Positions 24,612 to 30,402 of a DNA stretch of 30,402 nt are shown piece after piece (position 1 is the first letter of the stretch; each line of letters starts with the position of its first letter). The translations under genes were made by a program, and so were the position numbers. This DNA is from VGEM01 sp033764265 (GTDB taxonomy: Bacteria; Pseudomonadota; Alphaproteobacteria; Rhodospirillales; Rhodospirillaceae), in NCBI GenBank assembly GCA_033764265.1, contig JANRJB010000062.1, forward strand, positions 1 through 30,402, written 5' to 3'. Below the pieces are notes generated by a model that was given only the letters and a program-made list of their open reading frames with translations, did no database searches and had not been told where the DNA came from.

Positions 24612-25958
24612 TTATCGCGCATTCGCCATCGCCGCTCGATAGGGCTTGAGCCCCAGCCACAGCAGCAAAGCGCCGACCGGCGCGGCGAACAGACACATGG
24701 CGGTGATGGAATAGCGCAGCATGTTGTCGTCCTGGAACACCAGATCGGTGAAGGCCGCCACCACCGAAGGCCCCAGGCCGATGCCGATCAGGTTCGAGCC
24801 CAGCAGATAGATCGCCGACATCTGGGCGCGCAGCTGGTTGGGGGTGATTTCCTGGATCGCGGCCGCGGCGCTGCCGATCGGGTAGCTCGCGAAAAAGATG
24901 AACACGCAGAACACCGCGAGCGCGATCTCGCCCGTCGGCATCAGCGGCGCCACCGCCCCGAACGGCAGCATCAGCAGGGCCGCGGCGATGCCCGCCCAGA
25001 TGTTGGCGTCGGTCATGCCGCGGGCCCGCAGCCGTCCGCTGATCCAGCCGCCGGTGAGGATGCCCGACGTGCCGAAGACGATCACCGCCAGACCGTAGTA
25101 AAGCCCGATCTTGCCGGGTTCCCAGCCGTAGGTGCGGGCGAAAAATGTCGGCAACCAGGCGGTCACCCCATTCCACAGCATGCCTTTGACCGAGAAGCCG
25201 ACGATGATCAACCCGTAGGCCGCGCGGCGTTCGCCGATGAAGGCGAGAACCTGGCGAATGGGCACGGCCTTGCCGGCGCTGAAACGCGCCGTCAGGCCGG
25301 TGCGGGGCGGTTCGCGCACGGTGGCCATCAGCATGACCACGAAAATGCCGGGCAGGCCCACGGCCAGGAACACCACGCGCCACGGTTCCATGTAGCCGAT
25401 GCCGGGCAAGGTCATCGCTGGCACCATGGATATGATCGCGCCGCCGGCGATCATCGCCACGCCGGTGCCGATGTAGATCGAGGCTGAATACACGCTCAGC
25501 GCCCGGGTCAGTTTGTGGGGCGGGAAGTAGTCGGCAATGATGGAATACGCGGCCGGCGACAATGCGGCCTCGCCGATACCGACGCCGACTCGGGCCATGA
25601 ACATCTGGAAGAAGTTGCGGGCAAGACCGCACAGCGCCGTCATGAAGCTCCAGAAGAAGATGCCGGCCGAGATCAGGCGCGTGCGGTTGTGGCTGTCGGC
25701 GTACCGCGCCATGGGAATGCCGAGCGTGGTGTAGAAAATGGCGAACGCCAGGCCGTGCAACAGGCTGAGCTGCAGGTCGCTGATCTCGAGGCTCTTGCGG
25801 ATCGGCCCGACCATCAGCGTCAGGATCGTACGGTCGATGAACGATACGGTGTAGGCGATCACCAGCACACCGACCACGTACCAGGCATAGGCCCCGCCGG
25901 CCGGAGCGGCCGTCGCCGCGGGGGCCACGTTTTCGGACGGCTGAACCGGATGCGACAC
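24612..25958 (-). CDS. MFS transporter 2 (spinster-like)
   Basis: A 448-residue major facilitator protein with twelve predicted helices. The first helix region (YAWYVVGVLVIAYTVSFIDRTILTLMVGPIRKSL) and the loop GIPMARYADSHNRTRLI are typical of the spinster-like/phthalate-type group often encoded beside catabolic genes in proteobacteria. Later signatures are RVGVGIGEAALSPAAYSIIADYFP and SYPIGSAAAAIQEITPNQLRAQMSAIY. The start is a GTG at 25958 with AGGA nine bases upstream. It is the first gene of the minus-strand run ending in synthetase A and is divergent from the amidohydrolase operon. Probable role: proton-coupled uptake of the carboxylic acid released by the esterases. Substrate inferred from context only. 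Confidence 0.9.
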   Translation of the reverse strand: MSHPVQPSENVAPAATAAPAGGAYAWYVVGVLVIAYTVSFIDRTILTLMVGPIRKSLEISDLQLSLLHGLAFAIFYTTLGIPMARYADSHNRTRLISAGIFFWSFMTALCGLARNFFQMFMARVGVGIGEAALSPAAYSIIADYFPPHKLTRALSVYSASIYIGTGVAMIAGGAIISMVPAMTLPGIGYMEPWRVVFLAVGLPGIFVVMLMATVREPPRTGLTARFSAGKAVPIRQVLAFIGERRAAYGLIIVGFSVKGMLWNGVTAWLPTFFARTYGWEPGKIGLYYGLAVIVFGTSGILTGGWISGRLRARGMTDANIWAGIAAALLMLPFGAVAPLMPTGEIALAVFCVFIFFASYPIGSAAAAIQEITPNQLRAQMSAIYLLGSNLIGIGLGPSVVAAFTDLVFQDDNMLRYSITAMCLFAAPVGALLLWLGLKPYRAAMANAR

Positions 25959-26118
25959 GGGCGAAATCCTGCTTCTGGGAAACGGCGATTGTTATCGAGA
26001 CCGCGGCACCGAGTCGCCGCTGATCGCCGGCCATCGCATGACTATGCCAGACCGGACGCGATGGGCCCCGCGAAGCTGTTCCGCGGCTGCATGGATATGA
26101 CGAAACCGACGGCGCAGT

Positions 26119-26147
26119 TTGACGCTGGTGAGGCCGGTCCCTAATCG
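26119..26147 (+). promoter_or_regulatory. possible promoter of the amidohydrolase operon
   Basis: TTGACG (26119-26124) is followed after 17 bases by TAATCG (26142-26147), about 44 bases before the GTG start. The -35 match is good but the -10 match is poor, so this is only a candidate. The divergent MFS 2 gene begins 160 bases to the left. Confidence 0.25.
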
Positions 26148-26190
26148 GCATTGCGGTCAGGTCCGCGTGTTCAGAACGAAGGGGGCGTCC

Positions 26191-27051
26191 GTGTCCGGTT
26201 ATATCGACATCGTCTGCAATTTCTACGTTCCAGAGATGATCGCGCAGGGCCGCACCGGCATGGACGACGTATTCCGGTCCCAGGTGCGCATGGCCGAACA
26301 TGTCCGCACCGGCGTCAGCATCCCCGATTATCTCAAGCGGATGGACGCCGCCGGCATCGAACGCTCGCTGCTGATCGCCACCCGGGCCGGCGACCTCCGC
26401 GTCAAGGGGTCCTACGAAATCCCCTACGCCGCCGTCGCCGAGGCCTGCCGCAAGCATCCCGACCGCTTCTCAGGGCTGGCCGGCATCGACACCACGCGCG
26501 GCATGCAGGGCCTGCGCGATCTGGACCACGCGGTCAGGAACTTGGGCTTCGTCGGCGCCCATTGGTACCCCCACTGGTTCGCTACGCCGCCGGACGCCGC
26601 GCAGATATACCCGTATTACGCCAAGTGCTGCGAACTCGACATTCCGATCATGATGCAGGTCGGGCATAATCTGATCTACAGCCGGCATCGGCGCCTGCCC
26701 TCGGTCGGGCGGCCGATCCTGCTCGACCAGGTGGCGATCGACTTTCCCGAACTGGTGTTGATCGGAATCCACATCGGCGTGCCGTGGACCGACGAAATGA
26801 TCTCGATGTGCTGGAAACACGAGAACGTCTACACGGCGGGCGACGCCTACGCGCCCAAGCACTGGCCGAAGTCGTACGTGCACTACGCCAACACATACGG
26901 AAAGCACAAGGTTCTGTTTGGCACCGACTGGCCGGTGATCGAACCCGAACGGGCGGTGCGGGAAATCGACGAACTCGGCTTCCGGCCGGACGCCAAGCAA
27001 CTCCTGATGCGCGATAACGCCCTGCGCATCTTCAAGAAAATTCCGAGGTAG
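26191..27051 (+). CDS. amidohydrolase-2 family protein lacking the N-terminal HxH
   Basis: A 286-residue protein of the amidohydrolase-2 (PF04909-type) TIM-barrel family, which includes decarboxylases such as ACMSD and gamma-resorcylate decarboxylase as well as hydrolases. Barrel landmarks: IDIVCNF (strand 1), GFVGAHWYPHW (His124, His128), IMMQVGHN (His159), LIGIHIGVPW (His194), and KVLFGTDWPV (Asp246), followed by the usual LLMRDNALRIF end. Where the family normally has IDxHxH, this protein has Val8 and Asn10, so two metal ligands are missing. GTG 26191 is chosen because GGGGG lies just upstream; a TTG at 26119 would add 24 residues that look non-coding. First gene of an operon with synthetase C (10 bases on) and an acyl-CoA dehydrogenase. 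It may decarboxylate, hydrate or hydrolyse a pathway intermediate; this cannot be decided here. Confidence 0.88.
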   Translation: MSGYIDIVCNFYVPEMIAQGRTGMDDVFRSQVRMAEHVRTGVSIPDYLKRMDAAGIERSLLIATRAGDLRVKGSYEIPYAAVAEACRKHPDRFSGLAGIDTTRGMQGLRDLDHAVRNLGFVGAHWYPHWFATPPDAAQIYPYYAKCCELDIPIMMQVGHNLIYSRHRRLPSVGRPILLDQVAIDFPELVLIGIHIGVPWTDEMISMCWKHENVYTAGDAYAPKHWPKSYVHYANTYGKHKVLFGTDWPVIEPERAVREIDELGFRPDAKQLLMRDNALRIFKKIPR

Positions 27052-27061
27052 GGGGCGATCC

Positions 27062-28612
27062 GTGGTGAACGGCGCGGGGCCGCAGCCAGGTCAAGGTCGC
27101 TGGGATGTCCTGGCGATGACGATGGCCGGCGCACTGCGCGCCGCCGCGGCCCGCGATCCCGGCAAGCTCGCCATCCGCGCCGGCGGCCAGACGCGCACCT
27201 ACGCGCAGCTGATCGACCGCATCGACCGGATCACCAATGCCACGATCCGCGATCTCGGGCTCGCGCCGGGCCACAACGCCGCCATCGTGGCGTGGAACTG
27301 CCTGGAGTACCTGGAAATCGCCTGCGGCGTGCCGGAAGCCGGGCTCGCGGTTGCGACCATCAACGCGCGGCTGACGCCGGCGGACATCCTGGCGGTGTGC
27401 GACGACGCCGAAGCCCGCGTGCTGTTCGTCGACGCCGCCGCGGCGCGCGCGCTGCGCGGCCTGCCGTTCAAGACCGTGCGGCGCATCATCGAAATCGGTC
27501 CCGAGTTCGAAGCCTGGATCGACGCGCACGGCGATGCCGTGGCGCGGCCCGCGATCGCCGAATGGGACACCTGGACCATCCCCTACACCTCGGGCACGAC
27601 CGGCGCGCCCAAGGGCGTCATGCTGTCGCACCGCGCGCGGCTGTTGAATTATTACGCCAAGGCGGTCGAATACGCCTGCTTCGGCCCCGACGACCGGTTC
27701 CTGTCGATCACGCCGATGAATCATGGGCCGGGTCTCGGCTTCCCGATGAACGCGCTGGTGTTCGGCGGCTTCACCGAGGTGATGGACAAGTTCGATCCGC
27801 TCGAGGTGCTGCGCAAGCTGAAGCACGAGGGTTTTACCGGCATCTTCACCGTGCCCACTCATTTCCACGCGATGTTTGACCTCGATCCGGTGCTGATCGC
27901 GCCGTACCGCGACCCGCCGGTCAAGGCGATCATCTCGAACGCCGCGCCGCTGCCGCAGGCGACCAAGGAGAAGATCGTCGCCTTTTTCGGCCCAGGCGTG
28001 CTGCACGAGCTGTTCAGCTCGACCGAGAACAGCCTGGTCAGCAACATGCGTCCGGCCGACCAGCTGCGGAAAGTGCAGTGCGTCGGCCTGCCGTTCTCGC
28101 AGGTGCTGGTGAAAATCCTCGACGACGCGGGCCGCGACTGCGCCCCCGGCGAGGTCGGCGAGCTGTTCTCGAAGTCGCCGTATCTCTTCAGCGGGTATTG
28201 GAATCGCCCCGCCGAGACCGCGGCCGCTTTCAGGGATGGCTGGGTCACGGTCGGCGATCTCGCCCGCCGCGACGACGAAGGCTTCATCTATATCGTGGGG
28301 CGCAAGAAGGACATGGTGATCTCGGGCGGCGTCAACATCTACCCGCAGGAGATCGAGAACGTGCTGTCATTTCACCCCGCCGTTGCCGAGGTGGCCGTAA
28401 TCGGCGTGCCCGACACCAAGTGGGGCGAGCGGCTCAAGGCTTTCGTCGTCACACGGCCAGGCCACCCGCCGCCGACGGCGGATGCGCTGGCGGCGTTCGC
28501 GGCGAACCGGTTGGCGGCGTTCAAGATTCCCAAGGACGTGACGATCATCGATGCCCTGCCGCGCAACGCCAACGGCAAGGTGCTCAAGACTGAACTGCGC
28601 AAGTTGCTCTGA
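27062..28612 (+). CDS. acyl-CoA synthetase C (AMP-forming, ANL superfamily)
   Basis: A 516-residue AMP-forming ligase, third paralogue of the set. Motifs: PYTSGTTGAPKG (~174-185), TPMNHGPGLGFPMNALVFGGFTE, FSSTENS, GWVTVGDLARRDDEGFIYIVGRKKDMVISGGVNIYP, NANGKVLK with catalytic Lys near the end. Odd point: in the third motif it reads TPMNHGPG where B has CFGGG and A has HHGGG. The start is a GTG at 27062 (a second GTG follows at 27065), with AGGGGG upstream. It lies 10 bases after the amidohydrolase gene and four bases before the acyl-CoA dehydrogenase gene, so the three are almost certainly one transcript. The simplest reading is that it makes the CoA thioester that the dehydrogenase then oxidises. 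Confidence 0.93.
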   Translation: MVNGAGPQPGQGRWDVLAMTMAGALRAAAARDPGKLAIRAGGQTRTYAQLIDRIDRITNATIRDLGLAPGHNAAIVAWNCLEYLEIACGVPEAGLAVATINARLTPADILAVCDDAEARVLFVDAAAARALRGLPFKTVRRIIEIGPEFEAWIDAHGDAVARPAIAEWDTWTIPYTSGTTGAPKGVMLSHRARLLNYYAKAVEYACFGPDDRFLSITPMNHGPGLGFPMNALVFGGFTEVMDKFDPLEVLRKLKHEGFTGIFTVPTHFHAMFDLDPVLIAPYRDPPVKAIISNAAPLPQATKEKIVAFFGPGVLHELFSSTENSLVSNMRPADQLRKVQCVGLPFSQVLVKILDDAGRDCAPGEVGELFSKSPYLFSGYWNRPAETAAAFRDGWVTVGDLARRDDEGFIYIVGRKKDMVISGGVNIYPQEIENVLSFHPAVAEVAVIGVPDTKWGERLKAFVVTRPGHPPPTADALAAFAANRLAAFKIPKDVTIIDALPRNANGKVLKTELRKLL

Positions 28613-28616
28613 CCCG

Positions 28617-29774
28617 ATGACCGGAACCGCCCGCGACCGCCACGAAACCGAGACGCTGATCCTGGACGCGGTCGACAAGTTCTGCCGGCAGCATCTGGCC
28701 CCGGCCGACGTGCGCCGGCGCGACGAGGCGCATACGCCGCCCTACGACCTGATCCCGCACCTTGCCGACATGGGCTTGCCGCGCATCGCCATCCCCGAGG
28801 CCTACGGCGGCTTCGGCCTGGGCTGGAGTACGTTATGCCGGGTGCAGGAGCGTCTTGCGTACCATGCTTACTTCGCCGGTTCGATCCTGAACCGCATTGT
28901 CAGCTTCAGCGCCATGCCGGTGATCATGTTCGGCACCGAGGCGCAGAAGCGGACGCTGGTTCCGTCGTTCCTGGATGGGGCGTCGTTCATGGCGCTGGCG
29001 TTGACCGAGCCGGGCGCGGGGTCCGACGCCCGCGCCGTCACCACCCGCGCGGTCCGGCATGGTACGGCGTGGCGCGTCACCGGGCGCAAGACCTGGATCA
29101 GCGATGCCGATCGCGCCGGCTACCTGCTCGCGCTGTGCCGGACTCCCGGCGAGGCCGGCGGCGACAGGAGTCTGACAACGTTCATGATCCCGCGCGCCGC
29201 GGCCGGGATCGCCATGACCTTGATTCCCAAGGTCGGCAACAACTGCATGCCCAGCTACGACATCGGCCTGGATGACGTCGAGGTGCCCGACGCGCTGCGG
29301 CTGGGCGAGGTCGGGGAGGGCTTCACGTCGGTCACCGGAACGCTGACGTTCTCGCGCGCCTGCATGTCGGCCACCGTGACCGGCTGCGCCCAGGCGGCCG
29401 TCGACTTGGCGGTCGCTCACGCCCGCGAACGGGTGCAGTTCGGCCGGCCGGTGGCCCAGTTCCAGGTCATCAAGCACCGGCTTGTCGACATGCACATGAA
29501 GGTCAAGACGGCGCGACTGATGGTGCGCGAGCTGGCCGACGCGATCGACCGTGACGGCCCTGAGGCGGCGGGCGAGCTGGCGGCGATAGCCAAGATCACG
29601 GCCACCGAGGCGCTGCATGACATCACCGATCACGGCATGCAGATCATGGCCAGCGCCGGATACGCCGCCGAAAGCGCCATGCAGCGATATTGGCGCGACG
29701 CGCGGCTGTACACCTTCGGCGAGGGCAGCAGCGAGATTCAGCGCGAGATCATCGCCCGGCACATGGGTTTGTAG
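28617..29774 (+). CDS. acyl-CoA dehydrogenase family flavoprotein
   Basis: A 385-residue acyl-CoA dehydrogenase, FAD-dependent, which introduces an alpha,beta double bond into an acyl-CoA and passes electrons to ETF. The three domains are visible: N-terminal helices (YDLIPHLADMGLPRIAIPEAYGG), the middle beta domain with ALTEPGAGSDARA and GRKTWISDADRA (flavin- and substrate-contacting segments), and a C-terminal helical domain with ARERVQFGRPVAQFQVIKHRL and FGEGSSEIQREIIARHMGL. Glu369 in FGEGSS occupies the position of the catalytic base in medium-chain-type enzymes. ATG 28617 starts four bases after the synthetase C stop; an upstream in-frame start at 28551 lies inside that gene and is not credible. 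With the ligase it forms a minimal activation-dehydrogenation module, suited for example to arylpropanoyl- or medium-chain-CoA; no hydratase or thiolase is seen in the window. Confidence 0.93.
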   Translation: MTGTARDRHETETLILDAVDKFCRQHLAPADVRRRDEAHTPPYDLIPHLADMGLPRIAIPEAYGGFGLGWSTLCRVQERLAYHAYFAGSILNRIVSFSAMPVIMFGTEAQKRTLVPSFLDGASFMALALTEPGAGSDARAVTTRAVRHGTAWRVTGRKTWISDADRAGYLLALCRTPGEAGGDRSLTTFMIPRAAAGIAMTLIPKVGNNCMPSYDIGLDDVEVPDALRLGEVGEGFTSVTGTLTFSRACMSATVTGCAQAAVDLAVAHARERVQFGRPVAQFQVIKHRLVDMHMKVKTARLMVRELADAIDRDGPEAAGELAAIAKITATEALHDITDHGMQIMASAGYAAESAMQRYWRDARLYTFGEGSSEIQREIIARHMGL

Positions 29775-29808
29775 CCGGGGTTTGTAGCCAGCGGTCGCCC
29801 GCTACGCG

Positions 29809-30402
29809 CTACCGCCACCCGAGGTTTCCGGGGTTGAGATTGCGGCCAGGGTCGAGCGCATCCTTGATCGCGGTGAGCGTGCGGTAGGTGCCCGGTTGGA
29901 TGTTGTCGGCGAAGCGATAGAACTTGCCGAGCTGCGAATGGACCGCGCCCAGTTCGCGGAACAGCTCCGCCAGCTCGGCGCGCGTTCGCGCCACCGTGGC
30001 GCGTGCCGCCGGGTTGGCCGGGATGTGCTTGAATTTCTCGTACTTGTCGCCCAGCACCTTGGCGTGCAGCGGCCCGACCTCGTCGAACCAATAGAACATC
30101 GGTTCCAGCACGAACTCGGGTCCAGCGCACACGGTGATGTAGCTGTGGGTGATCCCGTGCGCGTCCAGACTTGCTTGGCGTTCGGCGAAGAACCGTTGCA
30201 CGCGCTCGACCGCTTCGGCGACGCGACTGAGCGGCAGCAGGGCGTGGATCGGCACCCAGCGCTCGCCGTTCTTGCCGAGGATGCCGCGGATCGAATAGGG
30301 CTTGGCGTACAGCGCCATCGGCACCGACGGCTCGAGCGTCCGGCCCTTGGCCGACCAATGGGGCCGCAACGAGTCGAGCGCGCTGGCGGCGGCGGGCTGA
30401 TC
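29809..30402 (-). CDS. FAD-linked oxidase, C-terminal part (runs off the window)
   Basis: Only the last 197 residues are present: the frame is open to the right edge of the window, so the N-terminal FAD-binding domain (PF01565 type) lies outside. The visible part fits the FAD-linked oxidase C-terminal domain. It includes WVPIHALLPLSRVAEAVERV, a substrate-pocket strand with FVLEPMFYWFDE, and the terminal GKFYRFADN...AIKDALDPGRNLNPGNLGW, the usual closing motif of GlcD/VAO-type flavoenzymes. Such enzymes oxidise 2-hydroxy acids or para-substituted phenols; the partner domain is needed to tell. It converges on the acyl-CoA dehydrogenase gene (34 bases apart) and probably belongs to the same catabolic cluster. 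A TTG at 30369 within the frame is not likely to be the real start. Confidence 0.85.
   Translation of the reverse strand, partial: DQPAAASALDSLRPHWSAKGRTLEPSVPMALYAKPYSIRGILGKNGERWVPIHALLPLSRVAEAVERVQRFFAERQASLDAHGITHSYITVCAGPEFVLEPMFYWFDEVGPLHAKVLGDKYEKFKHIPANPAARATVARTRAELAELFRELGAVHSQLGKFYRFADNIQPGTYRTLTAIKDALDPGRNLNPGNLGWR

Noticed and set aside
24598..26457. Minus-strand open frame of about 620 codons over MFS 2 and the amidohydrolase start
   Set aside because: Overlaps two clearly coding genes in other frames; no domain seen and Arg/His/Asp-rich composition.
1..30402. tRNA, rRNA, CRISPR array, riboswitch or intact insertion sequence
   Set aside because: No cloverleaf-like arms, direct repeat arrays, conserved riboswitch cores or complete transposase with terminal repeats were found on reading either strand.

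Overview
This window looks like a chromosomal segment of a Gram-negative proteobacterium. It has two large TonB-dependent outer-membrane receptors, an AapJQMP-type amino-acid ABC transporter and many accessory catabolic genes. This mix is most like alphaproteobacteria (for example sphingomonad or Caulobacter-like lineages), but other TonB-receptor-rich proteobacteria are possible and no RNA gene or marker gene settles it. By eye, the first ~10.8 kb is less GC-rich and more mixed in codon use than the remainder, which is strongly GC-rich.

Region 1 (1-1.7 kb) holds two minus-strand genes of copper/metal type: a short exported His-rich protein and an exported CopC. No CopD is visible. Region 2 (1.7-10.8 kb) looks like one nutrient-acquisition unit: a TonB-dependent receptor, a cystathionine beta-lyase-type PLP enzyme (MetC), a divergently transcribed LysR regulator, and a complete polar amino-acid ABC importer (aapJ, aapQ, aapM, aapP). 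I infer uptake and C-S cleavage of a sulfur amino acid or a similar amino-acid derivative. A decayed IS481-like transposase tail (~10.92-11.04 kb) sits exactly between this unit and the next.

Region 3 (11.2-30.4 kb) is a dense catabolic cluster in several transcription units. An MFS transporter (minus) diverges from a plus-strand run: PhyH-type dioxygenase, alpha/beta-hydrolase-fold protein with an abnormal nucleophile elbow, MhpR-like IclR regulator, TonB-dependent receptor, tannase/feruloyl-esterase family enzyme. It converges on a minus-strand run, in order of transcription: spinster-like MFS transporter, acyl-CoA synthetase B, second tannase-family esterase, acyl-CoA synthetase A. Divergent from that is a tight plus-strand operon: amidohydrolase-2 family protein lacking its N-terminal HxH, acyl-CoA synthetase C, acyl-CoA dehydrogenase. 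At the right edge is the C-terminal part of a flavin-linked oxidase.

My working model (inference) is that Region 3 takes up an aromatic or otherwise bulky ester across the outer membrane, hydrolyses it with the two exported tannase-family esterases, imports the acid through the MFS carriers, and activates it to CoA thioesters with three paralogous ligases. The side chain would then be processed by the acyl-CoA dehydrogenase, the dioxygenase and the flavin oxidase, with the IclR protein as sensor. The combination of three close paralogous ligases, two esterase paralogues and two hydrolase-fold proteins with disrupted catalytic motifs is the most unusual aspect of the window. No ring-cleavage enzyme, tRNA, rRNA, CRISPR array or intact mobile element was seen.
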